NCBI GenBank assembly: GCA_002353525.1
Contig: DEJV01000056.1
Coordinates: 63,634-112,862, forward strand
DNA: 49,229 nt
From: Prevotella sp. UBA2739
Lineage (GTDB): Bacteria > Bacteroidota > Bacteroidia > Bacteroidales > Bacteroidaceae
Direction of reading: 5' to 3'
The notes beneath the pieces were generated by a model that did no database searches, was not told the DNA's origin, and saw only the letters and a list, made by a program, of their open reading frames with translations. Positions within the stretch are counted from its first letter, which is position 1. Every line of letters begins with the position of its first letter. Of this stretch, positions 42,577 to 49,229 are shown piece after piece. A program made the position numbers and the translations under genes.

Positions 42577-44328
42577 ATGATGAGAATGATGAAACTTCTA
42601 TATACAGTCCTCCTGCTCATTGCTATCTGTCTGATGTCAGCTTGCAACGACATCAGCAGCGAACAGGCTGTGCTCGATACTGCAGAAAGCCTGCTCGATG
42701 TTCATGCCGACTCTGCCCGCAGCCTTTTAGACAGCATCCGTCCACAGGTAGAACAAAAGAATGTCCGTCGGCTTACCATGCGCTACCGCCTGCTCATGGC
42801 CAGTGCGCTGAACAAAACCTATGGACAGCTGCCCTCCGACACCACTTTCAGCGAGGTTGTGCGTTACTATGACCACCACGGCAACAGCAACGAGCGCATG
42901 CAAGCCCACTATCTGCTGGGGTGTATCTACCGCGACATGGGCGAGGCACCGCAGGCCATCCAGTGCTATCAGGATGCTACCGAATATGCTGATACCCTGC
43001 GTGCTGATTGTGATTACAATACCCTGTTTCGCATTTATGCACAGATGGCCGATGTCTATGGGAAGCAGTTCCTTCCTGTGGAGGCATTGATTGCCCAACA
43101 AAAAACCATGCATTATGCCCAAAAAGCGCGTAATCTATACCAATATATTCATGCTTATGAGCTTACTTTGAACTCATATAACATGATGGGTGACACGGCA
43201 ATGATAGTTCATGTAACTAATGAGAGCCACCGGCTTTTTATGGCAAATGGCATGCCACAACACGCCGCGAATGTGTATCCGTCTCTTATACGTTTATATT
43301 TAGACCGTTCTGAATATGAGAAAGCAAAGCCTTTAATGGATGAGTTTGAAAAGGAATCGGGACTTTTCGATGAAGACGGTAATATTATGAATCCACGCCG
43401 GACAAATTATTACTATAGTAAAGGACTCTACTATATGGGCGTTCATCGCGTTGACTCAGCTGAGTATTTCTTCCGCAAATTACTCTCTAGTTCGGTCAAT
43501 GATTACGCCTCCTACAAAGGGCTGCTGTCTGTTTATCAAGCCAGACACAACCAAGACTCCATCGTGAAATATGCAAATTTGTGTGAAAGTGGACTGGAGA
43601 ACATGCTTGAAAACACCCAGATGGAGGCTACGAAACAGGTCTCTGCTATGTATAATTACAACCGTGTGCAAAACCAAGTCTATAAAAAAGAGCAAGAGGT
43701 AAGAAGAATAAAAACAATTATATGTATGTCACTCTTGCTGGCATGCTTGATAGCAGTCTTTGTGTATATACATATCCGGAAAAACAGGAAGAGGGCGTTG
43801 GCTCAAATCAATCAACTTCATACGAACTATTTGGAGGCCATGAACGAAGTTGATAGAGCAAAAGCAGACATGGCAGCCATGCAGGCTGACTATACCTTAT
43901 ATATAAATAAGAAGGAAAGTGACATTGCTGAGTTGGAACAAAAAGTTGCACAATATCAATCACAGATAGACAGTTTGAATTCCTCGGAACGTGAAGAGGC
44001 ACTTCTCTCTTCCAGTCCGGTTGAGACATTTAGAAAATATACTTATCCGCAACAGCCATCACCGCACAAATCAGACTGGTTGCAACTCACACGAATTGTC
44101 AGACAAAGTTTACCTGCTTTCTATGCAAGAGTTTCTCAAGAGCAACTGCTTTCTCCTTTGCAGTTGCGTACTTGTTTACTCACACGCCTAAAGTTTACCA
44201 ACAGTGAAATTTCTATCTTGCTCAACATCACGCCGCAGCAGGTAACAAATACTAAGACTGCTATCAACGAAAAACTGTTTGGCCAGAAAACGGCAACAAC
44301 GCTGATGGCAAATCTTAAAAGTCTATAG
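42577..44328 (+). CDS. TPR sensor with transmembrane helix and C-terminal helix-turn-helix
   Basis: A 583-residue protein. The N-terminus has a signal/lipobox-like segment (CLMSAC, Cys23). Residues about 35-360 are TPR-like helices (HYLLGCIYRDMGEAPQAIQCYQDA, YYYSKGLYYMGVHRVDSAEYFFRKLL). One TM helix lies at about 379-400 (IICMSLLLACLIAVFVYIHI), followed by a basic stretch and a coiled coil (about 405-470). The last 55 residues (about 530-570, LRTCLLTRLKFTNSEISILL, NITPQQVTNTKTAINEKLF) look like a LuxR-type HTH. This suggests a membrane-embedded transcription factor with a periplasmic TPR sensor. Base composition falls after about 43090. The target is unknown. Confidence 0.75.
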   Translation: MMRMMKLLYTVLLLIAICLMSACNDISSEQAVLDTAESLLDVHADSARSLLDSIRPQVEQKNVRRLTMRYRLLMASALNKTYGQLPSDTTFSEVVRYYDHHGNSNERMQAHYLLGCIYRDMGEAPQAIQCYQDATEYADTLRADCDYNTLFRIYAQMADVYGKQFLPVEALIAQQKTMHYAQKARNLYQYIHAYELTLNSYNMMGDTAMIVHVTNESHRLFMANGMPQHAANVYPSLIRLYLDRSEYEKAKPLMDEFEKESGLFDEDGNIMNPRRTNYYYSKGLYYMGVHRVDSAEYFFRKLLSSSVNDYASYKGLLSVYQARHNQDSIVKYANLCESGLENMLENTQMEATKQVSAMYNYNRVQNQVYKKEQEVRRIKTIICMSLLLACLIAVFVYIHIRKNRKRALAQINQLHTNYLEAMNEVDRAKADMAAMQADYTLYINKKESDIAELEQKVAQYQSQIDSLNSSEREEALLSSSPVETFRKYTYPQQPSPHKSDWLQLTRIVRQSLPAFYARVSQEQLLSPLQLRTCLLTRLKFTNSEISILLNITPQQVTNTKTAINEKLFGQKTATTLMANLKSL

Positions 44329-44408
44329 GTGGCTTTGTTTACCTAAAAGCATTTGATAATCAATAACATAGGTCAATTAAAAACAGTTGGATAGTGTAAA
44401 GAGAATGT

Positions 44409-44446
44409 AAAAAGAATTTGCTTTTTGTTTTGCAAGAATTCTTTTT
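44409..44446 (+). terminator. Possible terminator of the regulator gene
   Basis: AAAAAGAATT (44409-44418) pairs with AATTCTTTTT (44437-44446), ending in a T-run. It overlaps the promoter elements at 44429-44459. Confidence 0.4.
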
Positions 44447-44459
44447 CTTTCTAGTTTTG
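44429..44459 (+). promoter_or_regulatory. Promoter ahead of the 34-residue peptide
   Basis: TTTG (44429-44432), 19 nt, TAGTTTTG (44452-44459), 26 bp before the ATG at 44486. Confidence 0.6.
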
Positions 44460-44485
44460 CTGCACAAACCAATACAACTTGTGCT

Positions 44486-44590
44486 ATGATTAGATTATTA
44501 AAAACTCTTTGTTTGCTTATGTTAGCAGCATTTCCCCTCGGCGTAATGAACACAGAATCGTCCCCTGTTCAAGGAACTTTTGGGGTATGA
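44486..44590 (+). CDS. Small secreted-peptide candidate, 34 residues
   Basis: MIRLLKTLCLLMLAAF, then PLGVMNTESSPVQGTFGV. It has a basic start, a hydrophobic core and a polar tail, so it looks like a signal peptide with a 12-16 residue product. It follows a consensus promoter. It could be a real small secreted peptide, or the truncated N-terminus of a lost larger protein, since Rhs fragments follow. No homologue is recognised. Confidence 0.4.
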   Translation: MIRLLKTLCLLMLAAFPLGVMNTESSPVQGTFGV

Positions 44591-44634
44591 TAACCATCTA
44601 ATTCGAATATTACATCTATTGATTTCTACTACTC

Positions 44635-44883
44635 ATGGGCAAATATATCATTTTAAACCTGCTATTTGTTGTACCCTCACTCTGCTTCTCTCAGAGCAGA
44701 GTGGGGTACGCTTATGATGCAGCAGGTCACCGAGTGAACACACATTTCCCTGTTCGCGAGTTCCATTTTATATGGAAAATATTTTGCAGGAATGGAATAA
44801 TAATGTATCTTTGCGATGTATTACGGAAACCGCACATGATACCAGGCAGACCAATCTATATACATAAGTATAATATCGTCTGA
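44635..44883 (+). pseudogene. Truncated YD-repeat/Rhs-type secreted protein fragment
   Basis: The start, MGKYIILNLLFVVPSLCFSQ, is a signal peptide. It is followed by S-R-V-G-Y-A-Y-D-A-A-G-H-R-V-N, a YD (Rhs) repeat. After about residue 38 the frame runs into the direct repeat at 44760 and the rest (FHFIWKIFCRNGI ...) is unlikely to be native. This is probably the 5' remnant of an Rhs-like gene cut by insertion of, or recombination at, the repeat. Confidence 0.6.
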
Positions 44884-44935
44884 TGCATGCGGCGGTGTTG
44901 GAACGATGGCGTTTCCGTTCGGCAAGAGCGGAATG
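44760..44935 (+). repeat. 176-bp promoter-bearing direct repeat, copy A
   Basis: About 95% identical (roughly nine mismatches) to copy B at 45364-45539. The identity starts at GTTCCATTTTATATGG and ends at GCGGAATG. It contains a complete consensus promoter and a structured leader (CCGCA/TGCGG and TTCCG/CGGAA pairs). Confidence 0.92.
44783..44813 (+). promoter_or_regulatory. Promoter inside direct repeat A
   Basis: TTTG (44783-44786), 19 nt, TATCTTTG (44806-44813). It drives the 134-residue gene at 44956 with a leader of about 140 nt. Confidence 0.7.
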
Positions 44936-44955
44936 TTTTGTTAATACGAAAGATT

Positions 44956-45360
44956 ATGGTTTATATTTGTTTTTCAGAAAAGAGTAATTATAAAAAACAA
45001 GAGTTCTATGCCAAACATAATTGTTGGAATAGGATAGGGGGGCTAGTATCGAATTTTTTATGTAAAATATTGCCCAGGACGAATCCTGATTACAGCAGTG
45101 ATATCATTGATGTTATTAAATATTGGTATGTTGAATATGACGAAGAAAAGGGTTTAACGTGTAGAGAAATCGGTTTGAATGCTGATAAACAGATGATTTT
45201 CAAAGCCCCTTATAAAAAGAACTTAGGTTTTTGGTGTGATGAGGATTTATCGTTAGATGATTATTCAAAGTTTTGTTATAAGTGTATTAGTAAGAGTGAG
45301 TTTGAGGATCTATGGGAAAAGAAAATCGGAACACGTATCTCTTTGATATTAGGGGAATAG
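44956..45360 (+). CDS. Small cytoplasmic protein, possible orphan immunity protein
   Basis: 134 residues from the ATG at 44956, which is just past the end of repeat A. An ATG-less upstream extension (from 44887) would be read out of the repeat. No signal peptide. The middle has the pattern YWYVEYDEEKGLTCREIGLN, D-K-Q-M-I-F-K-A-P, GFWCDEDLSLDDY and SKSEFEDLWEK, which resembles small immunity proteins of Rhs/polymorphic-toxin loci. This is a resemblance only. It is AT-rich, flanked by the two 176-bp repeats, and sits between two Rhs fragments. Recombination between the repeats would delete it cleanly. Confidence 0.55.
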   Translation: MVYICFSEKSNYKKQEFYAKHNCWNRIGGLVSNFLCKILPRTNPDYSSDIIDVIKYWYVEYDEEKGLTCREIGLNADKQMIFKAPYKKNLGFWCDEDLSLDDYSKFCYKCISKSEFEDLWEKKIGTRISLILGE

Positions 45361-45363
45361 AAC

Positions 45364-45539
45364 GTTCCATTTTATATGGAAAATATTTTGCAGGAATGAA
45401 ATAAAAATGTATCTTTGCGATATGTTACGGAAACCGCACATGATACTAGGCAGACCAATCTAGATACATAAATATAATATCGTCTGAGGCATGCGGCGGT
45501 GTTAGAACGATGGCGTTTCCGTTCGGCAAGAGCGGAATG
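45364..45539 (+). repeat. 176-bp promoter-bearing direct repeat, copy B
   Basis: The second copy of the repeat at 44760-44935, starting 3 bp after the stop of the 134-residue gene and also ending at an ATG. A 31-codon frame (45537-45632) opens at that ATG; it is too short to call. The stretch to 45737 holds a GCTCC-GAAA-GGAGC hairpin (45565-45578) and the element at 45600-45630. Confidence 0.92.
45387..45417 (+). promoter_or_regulatory. Promoter inside direct repeat B
   Basis: TTTG (45387-45390), 19 nt, TATCTTTG (45410-45417), conserved from copy A. The next sizeable gene is the secreted protein at 45738. Confidence 0.65.
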
Positions 45540-45599
45540 GCCAATTCTCTCTTGACATTCTTGTGCTCCGAAAGGAGCGGTGGAATGAACTATTTGAAA

Positions 45600-45630
45600 A
45601 CGGATCAGGAGAACCGTCCCCCCGATCCGT
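45600..45630. repeat. REP-like hairpin, copy 1
   Basis: ACGGATC (45600-45606) and GATCCGT (45624-45630) enclose a loop with GAACCGTCCCCCC. A nearly identical sequence recurs at 46498-46528. Confidence 0.6.
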
Positions 45631-45737
45631 AGTGCTAGTCACCAAACACCTTTAATAGGTTTAAAAGAACTGAATACTATTTTAAAAGAAATGATATTAA
45701 AATCTAAGCAAGAAACCATTATAAACATGCAGGAATA

Positions 45738-46250
45738 ATGAGATTTAAATTAGTGATATATTTACTGCTTTTCCCTTTTTTCACTTCATTCTCGCAAGAT
45801 GTGATAAAAGTAGATACTGTACACATGGAATGGCAAAGTCATATAGGTGGCATAGTCTATAGAATGACCAGTTACATGATTACAAACAATTCTGACAAGA
45901 ATTATATCACTTGGGTTTCACCGATAGCATCATGTAACAAAGCTACAGACATTATACACGATTTCTTTTTCAAAGTACATGGAGATTTCAGTCTCCTTCA
46001 GTTCTATTATGAAGGATTGTTGAATAATCAAGATGCTACGATTGGATATACATTCATAAAAAAAATAAAGCCTAAAGAAACTTTTACATATAATGTAATC
46101 TGCCTCAAAAACACTTATAGGAAAGATTTGGGCATTGTTTTTTTCTCTCAAGATGTTGTTGAGAAGCATTTAAGGGTGAAGTTGGATGATTCTTTGTTCT
46201 ATAAAATGGATAGTGTTATCATGGGACAGAACTATCTTTTTAGCCAATAA
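45738..46250 (+). CDS. Small secreted protein of unknown function
   Basis: 170 residues with a signal peptide (MRFKLVIYLLLFPFFTSFSQ, cleavage near residue 19-20). The mature part has beta-type segments (VDTVHMEWQSHIGGIVYRM, NNSDKNYITWVSP, IKPKETFTYNVICLKN) resembling a small Ig-like or immunity-type fold, with no motif I recognise. It is strongly AT-rich. It follows repeat B and a REP-like hairpin, and its stop overlaps by 1 nt the ATG of the fused fragment at 46250. A periplasmic immunity protein or an orphan accessory protein of an Rhs locus is possible; the evidence is context only. Confidence 0.5.
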   Translation: MRFKLVIYLLLFPFFTSFSQDVIKVDTVHMEWQSHIGGIVYRMTSYMITNNSDKNYITWVSPIASCNKATDIIHDFFFKVHGDFSLLQFYYEGLLNNQDATIGYTFIKKIKPKETFTYNVICLKNTYRKDLGIVFFSQDVVEKHLRVKLDDSLFYKMDSVIMGQNYLFSQ

Positions 46251-46471
46251 TGATATTTTTCCTAAATTTGCCAAAAGAAATCATGTTTATGGACGGTTCA
46301 TATATCCACTACACGTATGACGCTGCGGGGACGCTGCTCCGCAAGGGTTATTATGTCGGTGAGGAAGAGGATTCAACTGTCATCGACTATGGCGTCAGCA
46401 TCCGCCAGTTGTCACGTATGACTGGCGTCAGCTATGGTATTATACAGCGAATTAACAGAAAAAATAATTGA
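46250..46471 (+). pseudogene. Fused remnant: Rhs repeat fragment joined to a recombinase/transposase-like C-terminus
   Basis: 73 codons. The first part (N-L-P-K-E-I-M-F-M-D-G-S-Y-I-H-Y-T-Y-D-A-A-G-T-L-L-R-K) is a typical Rhs/YD repeat. The last 24 residues (SIRQLSRMTGVSYGIIQRI then NRKNN) look like the C-terminal HTH of a resolvase or a REP-associated transposase. The two are joined without a stop. It reads like debris from two mobile genes, although a short fusion protein could be made by coupling to the gene before it. Confidence 0.55.
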
Positions 46472-46497
46472 GTATGGAAACTATAAGAATCATCGCA

Positions 46498-46538
46498 AAC
46501 GGATCAGAAGAACCGTCCCCCCCGATCACATTTTGTGA
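46498..46538. repeat. REP-like hairpin, copy 2
   Basis: AACGGATCAGAAGAACCGTC (from 46498) matches copy 1, and a TCACA-TTT-TGTGA hairpin follows at 46526-46538. It lies 27 bp after the transposase-like fragment, where an element end would be expected. Confidence 0.6.
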
Positions 46539-46575
46539 AATTTCCGAAACGTTTTATTCTTTTTTACATTTTTTC

Positions 46576-46606
46576 TTTGTTGGTTCCCATTTATTGTTTA
46601 TCTTTG
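46576..46606 (+). promoter_or_regulatory. Promoter of the EF-hand lipoprotein gene
   Basis: TTTG (46576-46579), 19 nt, TATCTTTG (46599-46606). The leader to the ATG at 46734 is about 120 nt. Confidence 0.65.
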
Positions 46607-46733
46607 CAGGAAGAAGGATGATGAAGAACTTGGCTGTTAGGAGATAGCTATATGTGTTTTATTTGCAATGTATTTCTTCGAGCATCCAAAAGTTAAATAA
46701 GATCCATATTAAAAACTGTTTAAAATTATTGTT

Positions 46734-48038
46734 ATGGGGTGTTTTTACTATTTATTAAAAAGAAGAGAACTATTTTTTGATTGTTTTGTGATTATTTTAG
46801 TTGTGGGCCTCCTAGCGTTTTTAGGTTCATGTGGCAGCAACAATGAAGATGAATTACCGTCATTACAGAATGATGACGTGTGTACAGCAATGGATGACAT
46901 TGATTTAATGAAATGGTGTTATGATCATTATGATGTCAATGGAGATGGAAAAGTTTCTAAGACAGAAGCTGCTGCGGTGCGAGATTTCAAAGCTAGTGAT
47001 TGCTTTTTAAAATCAGTTAAGGGAATTGAATACTTTACAGGAGTTGAGACACTTAGTTTAAGAGGATCTTTTACGCAAATAGATTTGGGTCATATGAAAA
47101 ACTTGAGAAGTTTAACTATCTCTTCTAAAGTAAATAGTCTTGATTTATCAAATAATTTAGGTCTCATTGAATTGTACATAACTAATAATAATGAAGTAGA
47201 TCAATCATCAGAAAACGCTGTATGTACAATTATTGGCTTTGAAAAATTAACAGATCCTGAAGGAATGCTCAAAGGGCTAATTAAAATAGGCGAGTATGAC
47301 ATGTGTAATTCAAGAGTTAGTTTTACTTCATTAATTGTAAAAAAATTGACAATAGGAAAATCTTTATATGCATATGCTCTAGCCGATGGTGATAATAAAG
47401 ATATAACAATTGCTGGTAAAAACTATCACCAAATAGGAATACCAGGTAGATTTTGGGTTTTTTATCAGTCAATAGATGTTGTGGATGACGGAACGCCTGA
47501 TACACCTGGCACACCTGACACACCTGTTACTTCTAATCTAAAAGGTTGTTGGGTAGGTGATATGGGGGTGATGATCAATGGCTATGTAGCAGATAGTAGC
47601 TCAATTTATTTCGACAAGAACCCCTACCAGTATTCCAGTGGTGAAGGTTATCAGGTGGATTACTTTGGTAAATCGTCGCCCTGGTATCACCGTTCAAAGG
47701 ATGCCTACTATATTGCCAACCACATTAGCTGGCAGGTGGAGAAGGGCGTGATCCAGCTCTATTACGTGGAGGAGAATATCTGGGTTGAGATTCGCGACTA
47801 CAGCCTCTCGAGCGGCTACTTTACCGGCTACATCGATTTCGAAGATGGCAGCGGCTCTTCGTTCCGTCTGCAGAAAACCTACTCGCCCAACAACTGGGGC
47901 AGCTACTACGAGTGGGGATGGGACGACGGCTACTACTATGGCTACAGCAAGAAGGGAGCATTTGGTAAAGAGAGACGCACATCTGTTATGAAAGAATGTG
48001 AATCAAAGATAATTGTACGCTCATCTTGTCTAAGATGA
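46734..48038 (+). CDS. Chimeric surface lipoprotein with EF-hand, LRR-like region and C-terminal beta domain
   Basis: 434 residues. Lipobox L-G-S-C (Cys33) after a long hydrophobic stretch. Residues 67-78 form a full calcium-binding EF-hand loop (D-V-N-G-D-G-K-V-S-K-T-E). Residues about 95-250 show LRR-like lines (VETLSLRGSFTQIDLGHMKN, LRSLTISSKVNSLDLSNN). A linker G-T-P-D-T-P-G-T-P-D-T-P-V-T (about 258-271) leads to a separate C-terminal domain rich in Tyr, Trp and Gly (GCWVGDMGVMING, YYEWGWDDGYYYGYSKK). The DNA is AT-rich up to about 47545 and clearly GC-richer after it, so two sources were joined at the linker. The last 25 residues (KERRTSVMKECES ...) look foreign to the domain and may follow a frameshift. 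Confidence 0.7.
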   Translation: MGCFYYLLKRRELFFDCFVIILVVGLLAFLGSCGSNNEDELPSLQNDDVCTAMDDIDLMKWCYDHYDVNGDGKVSKTEAAAVRDFKASDCFLKSVKGIEYFTGVETLSLRGSFTQIDLGHMKNLRSLTISSKVNSLDLSNNLGLIELYITNNNEVDQSSENAVCTIIGFEKLTDPEGMLKGLIKIGEYDMCNSRVSFTSLIVKKLTIGKSLYAYALADGDNKDITIAGKNYHQIGIPGRFWVFYQSIDVVDDGTPDTPGTPDTPVTSNLKGCWVGDMGVMINGYVADSSSIYFDKNPYQYSSGEGYQVDYFGKSSPWYHRSKDAYYIANHISWQVEKGVIQLYYVEENIWVEIRDYSLSSGYFTGYIDFEDGSGSSFRLQKTYSPNNWGSYYEWGWDDGYYYGYSKKGAFGKERRTSVMKECESKIIVRSSCLR

Positions 48039-48177
48039 TTTGATATTTGAGCTTTCAGCGTTTTTGGAAACTTTTTATAGAAGCTTTTAAAATGCTAAAC
48101 AATTTCTATTAGTCACATTGCCTTTTAGGTATTTACATGTTCCAAAATAGGTACTAAATCCACGTGGTGTGGCTGGC

Positions 48178-48258
48178 TCACCGCACCGTTATCCATACCC
48201 CCTCGCCTCGGTCTTTGGCTTCCACGATAAGCTGTTTCAGTCGGTTCAGCGTAAGCAT
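48178..48258 (-). pseudogene. Possible C-terminal gene fragment
   Basis: On the minus strand, an ATG inside the palindrome opens M-L-T-L-N-R-L-K-Q-L, then IVEAKDRGEGVWITVR and a stop. The frame stays open upstream through the palindrome (R-L-P-V-V-Y-R). The segment is GC-richer than its surroundings and reads like the tail of a normal protein. It may be the remnant of a gene whose 5' part was lost. Confidence 0.3.
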
Positions 48259-48303
48259 TCGATAAACTACAGGTAGTCTACCTGTAGTTTATCGAATGCT
48301 TAC
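48251..48303. repeat. 53-bp perfect palindrome
   Basis: The left arm (48251-48276, GTAAGCATTCG ... CAGGTAG) and right arm (48278-48303) are exact reverse complements with a single T between them. TATTTTT follows on the plus strand. It could be a bidirectional terminator between two convergent genes or a recombination/insertion site. The rest of 48039-48368 shows only the fragment at 48178-48258. Confidence 0.92.
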
Positions 48304-48368
48304 TATTTTTCTAAAAAATCCCAAGCTGCACAGATGCCCCCGGAAGTGCAAAATGGGGCCTCAACCAT

Positions 48369-49229
48369 TCACTTCATCACCACCTTCACGGCCCGCTGTC
48401 CAATCTTCACGATAGCTACCGAGCCAGCCTCGAGCGAGGTGTTGATGGTAGCCTGACCGCCGCTGATGCTGTCAGAACCTAGCAGCTTGCCCTCGGCAGA
48501 ATAGACCGTCGCCGCCTGTCCGTCCTGCTCGCCCTTCACGGTAATCATACCATTGTTGGCAGAAATGAGAACGGGAGTATCTGCTTGCATGGCCTTGGCA
48601 GAGGTGGCATCATCGGGAGTGGTCTCCGTAAAGGTGCCGCGAGTCCATACCAACGTAGCCGTAGCCACATTCGAGTTCTCATAGCCCGACTTGGTGGCAT
48701 AGACGCTGATTTCGTAGGTGGCAGAAAGCTCAATCTGCCCGTCGTAGAATTTCCTGATGTCTGCATCCCTAATCTCGCTCACATACTCCACACCCTCGGT
48801 CTCGCACGAGAATGTCAGCACCTTGTTGCCATAGCTGATGGTAGGTGTGGCGCATTTCTTGGTCTCTCCGCCGTTAATGGCCTTGATGGTGCCGAACTCG
48901 CTCCAAGGTGCCGTGGTCTTATAGCCGTTGATGGCGCTGGCTGGGACGTAAAGGGTGGCGTATTGGGGATAGGAATCCTCAAAAGCATCCGTGTATGTTG
49001 AAGGCAGTTTCTCAGCATAGCAATAGACTTCCTCCAGCTTGCCGCAATTCTTAAGGGCTTTTCTACCAATCCACGTCACGCTGTTAGGGATGGTGATGGA
49101 GGTGAGGCTAGTGCATTTATAGAACGCAGATTCTCCGATACTTGTCACGCTGTTGGGGATGGTGATGGAGGTGAGGGCAGAACAGTTAGAGAACGTATAG
49201 GATCCAATGCTTGTCACGCTGTTGGGGAT
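48369..49229 (-). CDS. BspA-type leucine-rich-repeat surface protein, 5' part outside the window
   Basis: 286 codons are present; the frame is open to the window edge, so the N-terminus is missing. The visible N-terminal part has 23-residue LRR_5 units (S-V-T-S-I-G-x-x-A/T-F-x-x-C-x-x-L-T-S-I-T-I-P-N), as in BspA/TpLRR surface proteins. Then come a capping segment (VYCYAEKLPSTYTDAFEDSY, LYVPASAINGYKTTAPWSEF), an Ig-like domain (about 130-205, CATPTISYGNKVLTFSC) and a C-terminal tail (VYSAEGKLLGSDSISGGQA, then GSVAIVKIGQRAVKVVMK) of the kind found on secreted Prevotella proteins. It is probably a surface adhesin-like protein. Near-identical repeat units at the DNA level make this gene prone to length change. 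Confidence 0.85.
   Translation of the reverse strand: MPNSVTSIGSYTFSNCSALTSITIPNSVTSIGESAFYKCTSLTSITIPNSVTWIGRKALKNCGKLEEVYCYAEKLPSTYTDAFEDSYPQYATLYVPASAINGYKTTAPWSEFGTIKAINGGETKKCATPTISYGNKVLTFSCETEGVEYVSEIRDADIRKFYDGQIELSATYEISVYATKSGYENSNVATATLVWTRGTFTETTPDDATSAKAMQADTPVLISANNGMITVKGEQDGQAATVYSAEGKLLGSDSISGGQATINTSLEAGSVAIVKIGQRAVKVVMK

Noticed and set aside
44887..44955. Upstream extension of the 134-residue protein into repeat A
   Set aside because: The extension would be read from the repeated leader, while the start at 44956 lies just past the repeat; copy B does not continue the frame.

Overview
The window looks like a chromosomal segment of a Prevotella-type member of the Bacteroidales. 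It has two SusC/SusD pairs, a hybrid two-component regulator with an AraC output, an ECF sigma/FecR pair with an STN-domain receptor, lipoproteins with Bacteroidota lipoboxes, and at least nine promoters fitting the Bacteroidota form TTTG-N19/20-TAnnTTTG. No rRNA, tRNA, CRISPR array or replication origin was seen.

Layout. (1) 1-10.3 kb: end of a glycerophosphodiester phosphodiesterase; a minus-strand pair (lipoprotein plus DUF5723-type barrel protein, 4-bp overlap); a lipoprotein/beta-barrel protein; a DPP-IV-type S9 peptidase; a minus-strand gamma-carbonic anhydrase/GH26 mannanase pair; a porin. (2) 10.3-14.2 kb: a fused proline dehydrogenase/P5C dehydrogenase behind a long leader. (3) 14.3-30 kb: a carbohydrate-use locus with GH35 beta-galactosidase, a ZIP metal transporter, a DUF2264 protein, a GH105/88 unsaturated-uronyl hydrolase, SusD, SusC and a divergent hybrid two-component sensor. 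The enzymes suggest a pectin- or arabinogalactan-like glycan. (4) 30-42 kb: ECF sigma factor, FecR anti-sigma, STN-SusC, SusD, DUF4843-type lipoprotein, PKD-like lipoprotein, thioredoxin-like protein and TlpA-like protein. This looks like one sigma/anti-sigma-controlled uptake operon, possibly for peptides. (5) 42-49 kb: an AT-richer accessory region with a 22-bp palindromic tandem array, a TPR-TM-HTH regulator, Rhs/YD fragments, two copies of a 176-bp promoter-bearing direct repeat each followed by an orphan gene, a chimeric EF-hand lipoprotein, a 53-bp perfect palindrome and a BspA-type leucine-rich-repeat protein that runs off the window.

The most unusual signal is repeat DNA. One palindromic element family occurs four times (19.7, 30.0, 30.7 and 31.2 kb). 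Two copies lie inside genes (GH105 and FecR), in the same orientation and reading frame, and encode nearly the same extra peptide (D-Y-S-x-G-S ... E-G-N-H-T-S-H-L-S-P). This resembles the protein-coding palindromic elements known from Rickettsia. Other iterated short repeats build the linker of the hybrid sensor and fill the junctions of both Sus operons. The second candidate system is the 176-bp promoter/leader repeat with orphan immunity-like genes among Rhs debris.
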